In this document: positions 25,522 through 34,708 of the stretch, in pieces
Position numbering within the stretch: position 1 is the stretch's first letter
Layout of the letters: each line of letters opens with the position of its first letter
Source: Spartinivicinus poritis
Lineage (GTDB): Bacteria; Pseudomonadota; Gammaproteobacteria; Pseudomonadales; Zooshikellaceae
NCBI RefSeq assembly: GCF_028858535.1
Contig: NZ_JAPMOU010000040.1
Location: 1 to 51,545 of the forward strand
Length of the DNA: 51,545 nucleotides
Reading direction: 5' to 3'
The notes under the pieces: model-generated
Database searches by the model: none
Told to the model about the DNA's origin: nothing
What the model saw: only the letters and a program-made list of their open reading frames with translations
Position numbers and translations under genes: made by a program

Positions 25522-27075
25522 ATGTGGGATGGTATTGTATTAGGTTTTAGTACCGCAACTAATCTAACCAATATTTTCATGGTTATTGTGGGCTGCTTTG
25601 TTGGCACACTGATCGGTATGTTACCAGGGCTTGGGCCTATTTCTGCGATTGCACTGATGATTCCAATTACCTATGGCGTCGACCCAGCAAGCGGTATCAT
25701 TTTAATGGCTGGGGTTTATTATGGTGCAATTTTTGGTGGTTCTACTTCTTCAATTTTAATCAATGCTCCTGGTTGTTCAGCTACCGTTGTTACTGCTTTT
25801 GATGGATACCCTTTAGCCCAAAAAGGCCAGGCAGGCAAAGCTTTAGCATTAGCAGCTTATTCTTCATTTATTGGTGGTACTTTAGCAGCACTCATCTTGC
25901 TGGTAGCGGCTCCTATGCTAGCCTCAGTATCACTAAGCTTTCAATCCAGTGATTATTTTGCCTTAATGGTGGTTGGCCTTACCGCTATCGCCGCTTTTGC
26001 TGGCAAAGGTCAATTTTTAAAGTCTTGCATGATGGTGGTGCTTGGCTTAATGCTATCCACCATTGGTACCGATCAGTCTTCTGGTATTCAACGCTTTACC
26101 TTTGGGCGCCTTGATTTGATTGATGGTTTAAGCTTTTTATTACTGGCAATGGCTACCTTTGCTCTAGCTGAAGCCTTAATTGCAGCTCAACAATACAAAA
26201 AAAATCCCTTAGCAAACCAGTCAGTCTTGACTAAAAAACCAACCTTAAAAGATATGGCTTTAACCAAACAAGAAGTTAAATCCGTTGCTCCAGTTGTGGG
26301 CAGATCTTCTATTTTGGGCTTTTTAATTGGTGTTTTGCCAGGGGCTGGTGCAACCATCGCCGCATTTATGGCTTATGGTACTGAGCGCAATTTGGCTAAA
26401 AAGGCAGCCAGAGAAGAGTTTGGCAAAGGCAGTATTAAAGGGCTGGCTGCACCTGAGGCTGCTAATAATGCCGCATCAACCGGCTCATTTGTTCCCCTTC
26501 TCACTTTGGGTATTCCAGGTTCAGGCACGACCGCTATTATGCTAGGTGCATTAATTTCCTATGGCATTCAGCCAGGACCACGACTGTTCCTGGATAACCC
26601 AGAAGTCTTTTGGTCAGTCATTGTCTCAATGTACCTGGGTAATATTGTATTATTAATACTTAACCTGCCACTTATTCCTTACTTAGCTCGATTATTAACA
26701 ATACCGCAACAGTTGTTGATTCCATTAATTGTCTTTTTCTCTTTAGCTGGTGTTTATTTAGTGAGTTTTAATAGTGTAGATATTTTAATCATGACACTAT
26801 TTGCTGCTGCAGCGATTGGATTAAGAAGACTTAACTTTCCAATGGCTCCTTTACTACTAGGGTTTATTCTTGGTGGTATGCTAGAAAACAATCTACGTCG
26901 AGCATTACTGATTAGTGATGGCAGCTTAAGCTTTCTTTGGGAACGGCCACTCACCCTGAGTTTAATGGTTGTTGCAGTATTACTGGGATTACTCCCAGTC
27001 ATTCGACACTGGCTTGGTTACCGACTCAATAAAAAGCAAGAACAACTAGCCGATTCAACTGTATCAGCTGGATAG
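25522..27075 (+). CDS. tctA: Tripartite tricarboxylate transporter large permease TctA
   Basis: Large permease subunit, 517 residues, about twelve TM helices, proton-motive or Na+ driven. Family marks: 'FVGTLIGMLPGLGPISAIAL' and, in the second repeat, 'GFLIGVLPGAGATIAAFMAYG', plus 'YYGAIFGGSTSSILINAPG' and 'APEAANNAASTGSFVPLLTLGIPGSGTTA'-type loops. Start ATG 25522 has AGGGGG upstream. It ends 85 bases from the stop of the convergent response-regulator gene. Confidence 0.94.
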   Translation: MWDGIVLGFSTATNLTNIFMVIVGCFVGTLIGMLPGLGPISAIALMIPITYGVDPASGIILMAGVYYGAIFGGSTSSILINAPGCSATVVTAFDGYPLAQKGQAGKALALAAYSSFIGGTLAALILLVAAPMLASVSLSFQSSDYFALMVVGLTAIAAFAGKGQFLKSCMMVVLGLMLSTIGTDQSSGIQRFTFGRLDLIDGLSFLLLAMATFALAEALIAAQQYKKNPLANQSVLTKKPTLKDMALTKQEVKSVAPVVGRSSILGFLIGVLPGAGATIAAFMAYGTERNLAKKAAREEFGKGSIKGLAAPEAANNAASTGSFVPLLTLGIPGSGTTAIMLGALISYGIQPGPRLFLDNPEVFWSVIVSMYLGNIVLLILNLPLIPYLARLLTIPQQLLIPLIVFFSLAGVYLVSFNSVDILIMTLFAAAAIGLRRLNFPMAPLLLGFILGGMLENNLRRALLISDGSLSFLWERPLTLSLMVVAVLLGLLPVIRHWLGYRLNKKQEQLADSTVSAG

Positions 27076-27159
27076 TTTGGCTCATTACACCCAATGATAT
27101 CATTTCCTTTTACTTTAGAGGTTGTCACAAAACGCTAGCGGATATGGGGTGTTCTGTAG

Positions 27160-27843
27160 CTAAGGCATGGAATATCTTCTTTCGGGCCTACCTACATCCC
27201 CATATACCAACGAACACTGCAACTGTCCACAGCTCACTAAATATTCTAAATAACGCCGAGCGGTGGTTCGACTAATACCAATCAACTCACCTACTTGCTC
27301 TGCATTTAAAATAACATCTGGTTCTTTAAAAACATTTTGTACTTTTTCTAAGGTAGGTTTCTGCAGCCCTTTAGGCAACACTCGCCGTTTAGCTTCTACT
27401 GGCATAGTTGGGGTAATCAGCTGATCAATATCTGTTTGTTGTAGTTGTTCCAGTTGATTTAACTGACACCAGTAACTTTGGTATTTTTGCAACGCCTCAG
27501 CAAACCGCTCAAATATGACAGGTTTGATAATATAATCCACTACACCACCCCGTAACGCCGTTTGCAACGTGGTAATGTCTTTTGCTGCAGTAATTAGAAT
27601 CACATCTGACTTAGCTGCTTCAGTGCGTAATTGCTGTAAAAATGATAAGCCACTGCCATCTGGAAAGTACACATCCAGTAACACCAGCTGTGGTTTCAAC
27701 ACGCTGATCAGGGCTTTTGCATCTGCTAAATTATAAGCGATACCCACTACCTCAAACCCATTGATTTTTTCAACAAACAACCGCTGAATTTCTGCAATAT
27801 CCGGATCATCCTCAACAATTACAACACTAATTAATGCGGCCAT
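27160..27843 (-). CDS. CitB/DcuR-type response regulator
   Basis: Transcriptional regulator of a di/tricarboxylate-sensing two-component system. Residues 5-122 are a receiver with E11/D12/D13 and phospho-acceptor D57 ('LVLLDVYFPDGSG'), K107 ('YIIKPV'). The C-terminal half has a linker and a helix-turn-helix ('LNAEQVGELIGISRTTARRYLEYLV') typical of the CitB/DpiA/DcuR group. Its start is 19 bases after the kinase stop, so the two form an operon. The natural target is the adjacent tctCBA operon, as in other TTT loci (inference from order). Confidence 0.92.
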   Translation of the reverse strand: MAALISVVIVEDDPDIAEIQRLFVEKINGFEVVGIAYNLADAKALISVLKPQLVLLDVYFPDGSGLSFLQQLRTEAAKSDVILITAAKDITTLQTALRGGVVDYIIKPVIFERFAEALQKYQSYWCQLNQLEQLQQTDIDQLITPTMPVEAKRRVLPKGLQKPTLEKVQNVFKEPDVILNAEQVGELIGISRTTARRYLEYLVSCGQLQCSLVYGDVGRPERRYSMP

Positions 27844-27862
27844 AGGCTAAATACTACTCTTA

Positions 27863-29458
27863 TTATTTAGGTATATAGACAACAAACCGAGTACCTGTTG
27901 GTGACGCGGCTTCTATAGTAATCATCCCCTTTAATCTTTCTACTGCCTGCTTGACTAAATACAAGCCAATACCATGGCCTAACTGGCTTTTAGTTGATGT
28001 TCCTTTTTCAAAAATACTATGTGATAAATTATCAGGGATACCTATACCATTATCCTCTACTTCAAAAATGATTTCATTCCCACTATCAGTCACCCCCAAC
28101 TTAACAACAGGATTAACCGTTGTTGTTTGCAGTGCTGCCTCAAACGCGTTATTGACTAAATTGCCTAATATAGTGACTAACGCCATACGGTCTAAGGTAG
28201 CAGGAAGTCCTTCTAAATAACTATCTTCTTCTATTAATAAGGTGACTCCCAGCTCCTTAGCACGATGATAGTGTCCCAGTACAATAGCTGCTAGCTCTGG
28301 ATCCGGTATTGCGTTACGTAAAAAGCTCATAAAAGCCTGGACGCCACTGGTTTCCTGCTTGATTAATGCCAATGCGTTGCTGTGTTCTCCTAACTGAATC
28401 AAACCAGCCAAAGTATGTAGCTTATTTGAGTACTCATGACTTTGTACCCGTAAGGTATCAGAATACTGCTTAACCTGGCTTAACTGCTCAGCCAGCTGAC
28501 TCATCTCATCCTGGCACCTAAAACTAAAGACCATACCACCATCAGAAATAGGCTGACCATTGACAATGATAGGTTGATCATTGACTACAAGTGCTAAATC
28601 TTTTACCTGCTTACCTTGTTGCTGCATGGCTAATAGGATGTCCCCTTCTGTACACAAGGTTTTTACTGGCTGCTTTAACTTATTCGTTAACCATTCCTTT
28701 GGCAGTTGTAATGTATTAACAGCAGCTAAATTAAACTGAGTAATAAAGCCATTGTTATCTAAAGCCAAAATGCCTTCTGAAACAGACTGCAAAGTAGCAC
28801 TTTGTTCTTGATACAGACGAGTAATTTCTTCAGGTTCTAAGCCTAATATGGCACGTTTGATATGAGTGGCAATTAATACCGCCGTGATCATAGCCAATAA
28901 AATAACCCCTGCTAATAACCCATATAGTAAAAACTGGTGCTGAAAAACCACACTATCAACATCTGTTTGCAAATACCCCACTGATACCAGCCCTATAATA
29001 TTACCTGAGTTTGAAAAAACAGGGGTTTTGCCTCGAATAGATGGCCCAAGGGTTCCTACCGCCTTTGAGATATAAGACTTTCCTTGTTGTAGTGCCGCTT
29101 CATTATCACCACCGACCATCCTCCCCCCAATGCGTTCAATAATAGGGTGAGATAAACGCCGACCAGAAACATCCCCCACCACAATAAACTCAGCTTGGGT
29201 GATTTGCCGGATGGGCTCAACCAATTGCTGTACACGATTAGCATCTTGTTTTAGCAGAGAGTCTCGAATGTCAGGCAGTTGAGCCACCGCTTGCGCAATA
29301 GCTAATGCTCTACCACCTGTTAAGTTTTCAATGGTTTGGGCATGTTGAGCTAAAAACACTCCTCCCACCAGGCCGATTTGCAATACACTCATCATTGCAA
29401 TCACCACCATGATGCGCCCTTGAATACCTAAATGATATAGCGATAGAAATAAACGCAT
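27863..29458 (-). CDS. CitA/DcuS-type sensor histidine kinase
   Basis: Inner-membrane kinase of 531 residues. TM1 lies at about 15-40 and a periplasmic sCache/PASC-type carboxylate-binding domain at 42-175 ('RALAIAQAVAQLPDIRDSL', 'SVGYLQTDVDSV'). TM2 follows at about 178-200, then a cytoplasmic PAS domain ('TLQSVSEGILALDNNGFITQFN'). The phospho-acceptor helix has 'RVQSHEYSNKLHTLAGLIQLG' (His in SHE). The HATPase domain has N-box 'NLVNNAFEAAL' and G-boxes 'DNGIGIP' and 'GHGIGLYLVKQ'. It should sense an extracellular tricarboxylate and control uptake by TctCBA through its partner regulator. Confidence 0.93.
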   Translation of the reverse strand: MRLFLSLYHLGIQGRIMVVIAMMSVLQIGLVGGVFLAQHAQTIENLTGGRALAIAQAVAQLPDIRDSLLKQDANRVQQLVEPIRQITQAEFIVVGDVSGRRLSHPIIERIGGRMVGGDNEAALQQGKSYISKAVGTLGPSIRGKTPVFSNSGNIIGLVSVGYLQTDVDSVVFQHQFLLYGLLAGVILLAMITAVLIATHIKRAILGLEPEEITRLYQEQSATLQSVSEGILALDNNGFITQFNLAAVNTLQLPKEWLTNKLKQPVKTLCTEGDILLAMQQQGKQVKDLALVVNDQPIIVNGQPISDGGMVFSFRCQDEMSQLAEQLSQVKQYSDTLRVQSHEYSNKLHTLAGLIQLGEHSNALALIKQETSGVQAFMSFLRNAIPDPELAAIVLGHYHRAKELGVTLLIEEDSYLEGLPATLDRMALVTILGNLVNNAFEAALQTTTVNPVVKLGVTDSGNEIIFEVEDNGIGIPDNLSHSIFEKGTSTKSQLGHGIGLYLVKQAVERLKGMITIEAASPTGTRFVVYIPK

Positions 29459-29702
29459 AATTGACTACACAACACTTTAAACCACATTTATAAATTAAAT
29501 AGCATCTTATCCAGAAAAGCTATCGACGAATATGGGAGATTGATCTGAAGATACCTTCAGCGAAGAGTAGATTTCATCAAGCCATAAAGTACTTTTTGCA
29601 GGCAAAAAAAAGCTGCAAATTAATACAGCTGGATAGTTAGAGAGTACGTAGGCATTTTATTAAGGCAAGTTAGCTCATCCAAGCAACTTGACACTTTTTA
29701 TT

Positions 29703-30311
29703 TTATTGTGTTTTATAACCTGATAGCAGAGTTTGCATGCTATTCATTTGTTCCTGAATGGATTTTTTTAATTTATTAATTTTTATTTGTTCTTTTTCTT
29801 TATCTTCATTAGTTAAACTAATGACTTCAAAATAACGTAAACTTTCATGAACTTCACTAAAACGGTTTTCTAACTCAGCGATTAAACCAGTTAATTTAGC
29901 GCTTTGTTGTGCGACTAACTGTGAAACTTCTGCTTCTAAATTCTGGGCAGGCTCTTCTTTTGCAGCTGATTGCTGCTCAGCCTTATACTGTTGATAGATA
30001 TATTTAAGGCCAGCACTTATGTCATTTGCCAGCCATTGGGACATATTTTCTAAGAAGGTGTCAATCGGACTGTTGACTTCTTGTTTTCCAGTTAAAATAC
30101 TGGAGTTAAGTTGTGAGCGTATATGAAAATTTACTACTTTACTGATATCTTGAGTATCTGCATCAACCTGCAAACTATCTTGCAAGTTATCTTGTAAATT
30201 ATCCTGAAAACTCTCAGTAGCTGGCGCTTCTTGAAAGCTGTCAATACTGGCATCAATATCTGCAGTCGCTGATCTGTCTAAAGCAGAATTGTGTAAGCTC
30301 ACAGTTGGCAT
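29703..30311 (-). CDS. Acidic, Gln-rich coiled-coil protein of unknown function
   Basis: Not recognised. It is 202 residues, soluble, with no signal peptide or TM. The N-terminal 60 residues are Ser/Asp/Gln-rich and contain a short tandem repeat (DNLQ, DNLQ, DSLQ) encoded by 12-base repeats. The rest is predominantly helical with heptad character ('SQLVAQQSAKLTGLIAELENRFSE'; 'KINKLKKSIQEQMNSMQTLL'). ATG 30311 has an AAGGGA site. An N-terminal polar stretch followed by helices is seen in type III-exported proteins, and a CesT-like chaperone lies 25 kb away, but nothing links the two directly. Confidence 0.6.
   Translation of the reverse strand: MPTVSLHNSALDRSATADIDASIDSFQEAPATESFQDNLQDNLQDSLQVDADTQDISKVVNFHIRSQLNSSILTGKQEVNSPIDTFLENMSQWLANDISAGLKYIYQQYKAEQQSAAKEEPAQNLEAEVSQLVAQQSAKLTGLIAELENRFSEVHESLRYFEVISLTNEDKEKEQIKINKLKKSIQEQMNSMQTLLSGYKTQ
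30164..30211. repeat. Short tandem 12-bp repeat inside a coding region
   Basis: Units at 30176-30187, 30188-30199 and 30200-30211 (TATCTTGCAAGT, TATCTTGTAAAT, TATCCTGAAAAC), with a fourth, poorer copy at about 30164-30175. Each unit encodes four residues (DNLQ-like) on the minus strand. The number of copies could vary between strains by slippage without breaking the frame. Confidence 0.6.
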
Positions 30312-31050
30312 AGCTTGGTTCCCTTGCGTAAATTTATTCGCATACTACAATTGGTCCGTTACTCTCATGGGCTAGCAATTGTGCTATATGTAGTATTTAT
30401 TGCGTTATCTATGTTATAGAAAGTACTCAAAGCACTTCTTTGTTATAGGTTGACCCTACACACTATTATTTTGAATCTTTGTTACTAGTTCAACTCCCTA
30501 ATGTGGAAAACATGACCTGGTCACAAAAATAATTGCTTATAAATAACCCATATAAAATATAGTGCATAACAACCAAGCATTTGCGATTTCATATATGGGC
30601 TATAAACAGAATGAAAAATAATTTTCTGCCATCAACACCCTAACAATACACTTATATATAAGCGTATATTCATTATCAACGACAAATAAAAACCCCAGGC
30701 AAACTGTTACTAAATTTTACATATTATCCACTACACCTTTTTTCTAGACTCAAAATATAATAAATCACAATACCTGAAACTCTTTTTGTATAATAAGCTA
30801 AATCCCGTCAATTTAAATACCAATATGTTAGGATGGTCTAATTTTAAGAATATTTTACATCTCATCATAAAATACTTGATAAACTGAATAAAAAAATCAC
30901 TTCTTACCTCATTTTGGTATAGCAGACCTTTAAATGACCAACTAAAGTCTCTTTGCATAGCAACTGGTAAGCCGTCAAAACCTTTTACATTTATCTAAAT
31001 GATTTTAAATAGGATAAAAACAGGCTTACCTGCTCATGGAGGAGATTAAC
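30312..31050. other. Long AT-rich intergenic region upstream of the M4 peptidase
   Basis: About 740 bases with no convincing gene. A reverse-strand open frame at 30731-30958 (75 codons, Phe/Lys/Leu-rich) has no good ribosome site and looks fortuitous. The region should hold the promoters of the coiled-coil gene (minus) and of the protease (plus). Such long AT-rich leaders are common upstream of regulated exoproteases, but no specific operator was identified. Confidence 0.45.
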
Positions 31051-33228
31051 ATGCTACCAATGCCTTCTTTGATAAAGCTTTTCACAGGAAAACCTTCAAT
31101 ATTTTTTACAAGTTTATCGCTATGTCTCACCTGTTGGTCTGCTGATATGATCTTAATTAACTTGACACCAACAGAGTCAAACCAAACAATTCAGCAGCTT
31201 CTAAACCTACCTGAAGATGAAAACATACAACTTATTCGCTCAGTCAACATTGCCAAATCCCATCGAAAATTGCGTTTTCAGCAACAATTCCATGACATTC
31301 CTGTCTGGGATACTAATATTACAGCTGAGCTGAATGCTAATGGGGAACTCATTAATATTAGTGGCTACTTATTAGAAGGCATTGCCGCAGATATTCCCAA
31401 CCCTATCACTCAGTTATCAGCTACCGAGGCCCTGCAATTAGCTATTCAGACAGCCAATATCCCTAACAACAAAGTAGCAGCCCTTGAAAACCAGTCAATC
31501 AAGCCATTTATCTATCAAGATAAATCGGGGACTGCTCGCCTGGTGTTTAGAGTCTCCTTCGTTAGCCATGACCCTCAGCCTAAACGTCCTCATTACATTA
31601 TTGATGCAGTCAGTGGCGAGGTCATTGATTCCTGGGAGGGTCTGACCCACGGCCAGGCAACAGGCCCAGGTGGTAACGAAAAAACAGGCTTATATGAATA
31701 CGGTATTGATTATGGTTTTTTAGTCGTAACTGATGATTGCCAGATGTCTAATAAACATGTAGAAACCATTAATCTCAACCATAAGCGCTCAGGAGGAGTA
31801 ATACATCAATTTGAATGTCCAAGAAATACTGTAAAACCTATTAATGGTGCCTATTCTCCCCTTAATGACGCACATTATTTTGGTAGTGTCGTATTTGCTA
31901 TGTATAACGAATGGTTTAATAGCTCCCCCCTCTCCTTTAAATTAAAAATGCGTGTCCATTATAGTAATGGATATGAAAATGCTTTTTGGGATGGCAAACA
32001 AATGACCTTTGGCGATGGACGCAACCTGTTTTATCCTCTCGTAAGCTTAGATGTAGTATCTCATGAAGTATCCCATGGTTTTACCGAGCAACATTCTAAT
32101 CTTATTTATCGCTATCAATCAGGGGGAATAAATGAATCATTTTCTGATATTGCAGGTGAAGCCGCTGAGTATTACATGAAAGGCAGCAATGACTGGATGG
32201 TAGGGTCAGATATTTTTAAAAGGTCAGGAGCACTGCGCTATTTTGATGACCCCACGAAAGACAAACGCTCCATAGGCCATACCAAAGATTACCGTAAAGG
32301 CTTGGATGTCCACTACAGCTCTGGTGTATTTAATAAAGCTTTTTATTTACTTGCCACAACACCTGGCTGGAATACTCATAAAGCATTTGAAGTATTTGTT
32401 AAAGCCAATCAGCTTTACTGGCGTCGCTCAACTGACTTTAATGAGGGTGGTTGCGGCGTAGTCACTGCTGCTAAGGACCTGACTTATAATGCTGACCAGG
32501 TAGAGGCAGCCTTTGCGAAAGTGGGCGTAAATGCCAGTTGTGTATCGCCAAATGATGAAGTATTTACCTTGGCTAATGGCAAAATCATGCCTGATTTAAC
32601 AGGCAAACAAGACCAAAAGCGTTACTACAAGCTTAATGTGCCTTTTGGTATGCATAATTTACAGTTTATCAGCTGGGGAGGCACTGGTAACGCGAATTTA
32701 TATGTGAAGCATAAACAAATGCCGACTCGCCATATTTGGGACTGTCAAGCAACTAAAACAGATAATAACGAAGCTTGTGTTATTGATAAGCCCAAGGCTG
32801 GTACTTATTATTTAATGCTACATGGTAGGGCCGCTTACCAACAAGTATCGTTGGTTGGGCAATATGAAATGCGAGTGAAAAACTTAGAAAATACAACTGA
32901 CTATAACATCCCTGATCGAGATTTTGATGGTGTAAAAAGCCATATCAATATAGGTTTAGGTAATACCGTGATTCGTGCCAGAGTAACCGTTGATATTAAA
33001 CATACCGCAGTGGGAGATTTATCAATATACTTAATTAGCCCTGATAATAAACGTCACTTACTTAAACCTTTTTCAGCAGGTGATACTACTGAGAACCTCA
33101 AACAGTCCTACGATATTCTATTAGCAGATTTACAACAAGGCGGCACCTGGTCATTGTATGTCAAAGACATGTTAAGTAAAGAAGTTGGTTATATCGACAG
33201 CTGGCGACTAGAGTTATTTGATCGTTAA
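31051..33228 (+). CDS. Secreted M4-family metallopeptidase (vibriolysin/pseudolysin type) with PPC-like and P domains
   Basis: Exported zinc protease of 725 residues. ATG 31051 is chosen because GGAGGA at 31038-31043 is its Shine-Dalgarno; the ATG at 31036 would lie on that site. Signal peptide to about residue 34, then an FTP/PepSY-type inhibitory propeptide ('FHDIPVWDTNITAELNANGE') up to about residue 200. Mature peptidase starts near 'ATGPGGNEKTGLYEYG'. Zinc site: H338-E-V-S-H342 and E362 ('NESFSDI'), with the 24-residue spacing of thermolysin. A bacterial pre-peptidase C-type beta domain at about 510-610 is followed by a P/Homo B domain (about 620-725, 'VDIKHTAVGDLSIYLISPD', 'GTWSLYVKD'). 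Likely type II secreted, acting on host or environmental protein. Confidence 0.94.
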   Translation: MLPMPSLIKLFTGKPSIFFTSLSLCLTCWSADMILINLTPTESNQTIQQLLNLPEDENIQLIRSVNIAKSHRKLRFQQQFHDIPVWDTNITAELNANGELINISGYLLEGIAADIPNPITQLSATEALQLAIQTANIPNNKVAALENQSIKPFIYQDKSGTARLVFRVSFVSHDPQPKRPHYIIDAVSGEVIDSWEGLTHGQATGPGGNEKTGLYEYGIDYGFLVVTDDCQMSNKHVETINLNHKRSGGVIHQFECPRNTVKPINGAYSPLNDAHYFGSVVFAMYNEWFNSSPLSFKLKMRVHYSNGYENAFWDGKQMTFGDGRNLFYPLVSLDVVSHEVSHGFTEQHSNLIYRYQSGGINESFSDIAGEAAEYYMKGSNDWMVGSDIFKRSGALRYFDDPTKDKRSIGHTKDYRKGLDVHYSSGVFNKAFYLLATTPGWNTHKAFEVFVKANQLYWRRSTDFNEGGCGVVTAAKDLTYNADQVEAAFAKVGVNASCVSPNDEVFTLANGKIMPDLTGKQDQKRYYKLNVPFGMHNLQFISWGGTGNANLYVKHKQMPTRHIWDCQATKTDNNEACVIDKPKAGTYYLMLHGRAAYQQVSLVGQYEMRVKNLENTTDYNIPDRDFDGVKSHINIGLGNTVIRARVTVDIKHTAVGDLSIYLISPDNKRHLLKPFSAGDTTENLKQSYDILLADLQQGGTWSLYVKDMLSKEVGYIDSWRLELFDR

Positions 33229-33252
33229 GCTACACTCTTGGCAGATACTTGA

Positions 33253-33287
33253 ACCAGTAGTTACAGTACTTTTTATTAGCTACTGGT
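33253..33287. terminator. Weak hairpin after the M4 peptidase gene
   Basis: ACCAGTAG (33253-33260) and CTACTGGT (33280-33287) can pair over 8 bases with a 19-base loop, 25 bases after the peptidase stop. No T-run follows the right arm, so this is a tentative terminator. Confidence 0.35.
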
Positions 33288-33409
33288 CAAAAACACCCCA
33301 ACAACATTAAAAATAGTTATTATAATATGTAAGCGCCATCCTTTTACAATGCTAGGCTGATTAGAAGTCGCTGACTCTTTTTTAATCACTAATTAGCAAA
33401 GTAATCCTC

Positions 33410-34252
33410 ATGACTTTCTTCAGTACTAACCGTCATCACATAATCAGCCAGCACTTTTTATTAGTTGTCATACTCTTATTTACTCCTTACTCAGCGTACT
33501 CTAATGCAAAAGAAATTAATCTTACTATTTATGGTGGAAGAAACTCAGCTTATTTTCATGAGTTACTCATAAGCTCTTTACAACATGCTGGCCATCAGGT
33601 GTCTATTACTAAATTATCTGAGCAATACAATCAAAAACGTTTAATGGCCATGTTAGCTCAAAATGAAGTTATTTCACTGATGTGGCGTGGCCAAAATCCA
33701 AAGTATGATGGACTGTTTCAGTATGTTGATGCGCCCTTAACACTAGGACTTAAAGGATATCGTATCTTTTTTATTCGTCAAGGAACTCAACATAAATTTA
33801 ACGATATCCAAACTCTGGAAGACTTCAGACACTCCAAACTTGTGGGTGGGTTTGGTTTCGGCTGGTCTGATACCAAAATATGGCATCATAACGGGCTGCC
33901 TTTTAAAGAAAAAGATGGCAGCATCGATCCAGATCTTTATTTAATGTTGCACTCAGGGAAAAGAGGTATTGATTATTTCTCCCGAGCCGCATTTGAGATA
34001 GGGCCTGAACACAAAAAACATAACTACCTGGATATTGAAAAAAAACTCGTATTTATCTACCCTCGTGACTTTCGTTTTTATTTAGCTAAATCATTTGAGC
34101 ACCTAAAGCCTACCTTAGAGCAAGCTATCAAGGACTACTCTGAACAAGGGCACGTAAAGCGCTTAATAATGAAGCACTTCCCAGAAATATATGACCCTAA
34201 CGGACTTAACTTAGATAACCGAATTAAAATATATTTAAGTATGCCCTGGTAG
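33410..34252 (+). CDS. Periplasmic solute-binding-like protein (orphan)
   Basis: Exported protein of 280 residues with a signal peptide ending near 'TPYSAYS'. The mature chain begins 'KEINLTIYGGRNSAYFHELL' and includes 'LKGYRIFFIRQGTQHKF', 'GGFGFGWSDTKIW' and 'VFIYPRDFRFYLAKS'. This is a divergent subgroup of periplasmic binding proteins common in marine gammaproteobacteria, usually annotated only as 'transporter substrate-binding domain'. No permease genes accompany it. Its stop codon abuts, with no gap, the stop of the convergent DUF2007 gene. Confidence 0.78.
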   Translation: MTFFSTNRHHIISQHFLLVVILLFTPYSAYSNAKEINLTIYGGRNSAYFHELLISSLQHAGHQVSITKLSEQYNQKRLMAMLAQNEVISLMWRGQNPKYDGLFQYVDAPLTLGLKGYRIFFIRQGTQHKFNDIQTLEDFRHSKLVGGFGFGWSDTKIWHHNGLPFKEKDGSIDPDLYLMLHSGKRGIDYFSRAAFEIGPEHKKHNYLDIEKKLVFIYPRDFRFYLAKSFEHLKPTLEQAIKDYSEQGHVKRLIMKHFPEIYDPNGLNLDNRIKIYLSMPW

Positions 34253-34702
34253 TCAGTCGTTTTCCTCTTCACTTTTTTGTTGACCTGTAGAATCATTAAG
34301 AATCCAATTATTACCGCAGTCACGACACTTCAATTTGCCTCTACGATAAGGTAATGGGATATGGAAAATAGACAGACCTAAAAAAGCTATTTTCCAGCGT
34401 GTACGCTGCTCTTCTACCTGAACACTATTACATTTGGGACAGTGAATTTTAAATTCATCTTCAATAGCGTATTGGCCACTCGCTAAATCGGCCAAAATTT
34501 GCTTTGCTTGTTCAGCTTGATCAGCAGGTACTTGAACTTTAACCCCTCCTAGCGCAATAGACAGAAACCAATTAGCCCAAATATGATGCTCGTGTGCTAC
34601 CGTTGCGAAAATTCCTTCTGCCTCTAGCTTGCCTCGTACTAAATGTGCTTGAATGGCATCGGTATAGCTACCCACTGTCACCAACTGTTTGTTTTTCTTC
34701 AT
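34253..34702 (-). CDS. DUF2007 protein with C-terminal zinc ribbon
   Basis: Soluble 149-residue protein. Residues 5-80 match DUF2007 ('putative signal transducing protein'): 'AIQAHLVRGKLEAEGIFATVAHEHH' and 'LGGVKVQVPADQAEQAKQIL'. The C-terminal part has a zinc-ribbon pair, CPKC (about 95-98) and CRDC (about 130-133), separated by a hydrophobic stretch that could touch the membrane. Function in the family is unknown. It lies 6 bases downstream of an orphan binding-protein gene on the same strand and is probably co-transcribed with it. Confidence 0.82.
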   Translation of the reverse strand: MKKNKQLVTVGSYTDAIQAHLVRGKLEAEGIFATVAHEHHIWANWFLSIALGGVKVQVPADQAEQAKQILADLASGQYAIEDEFKIHCPKCNSVQVEEQRTRWKIAFLGLSIFHIPLPYRRGKLKCRDCGNNWILNDSTGQQKSEEEND

Positions 34703-34708
34703 AAGAAT

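Noticed and set aside
30731-30958. Reverse-strand open frame of 75 codons upstream of the M4 peptidase
   Set aside because: Phe/Lys/Leu-rich translation of AT-rich DNA, no ribosome site, no signal or domain; judged fortuitous.
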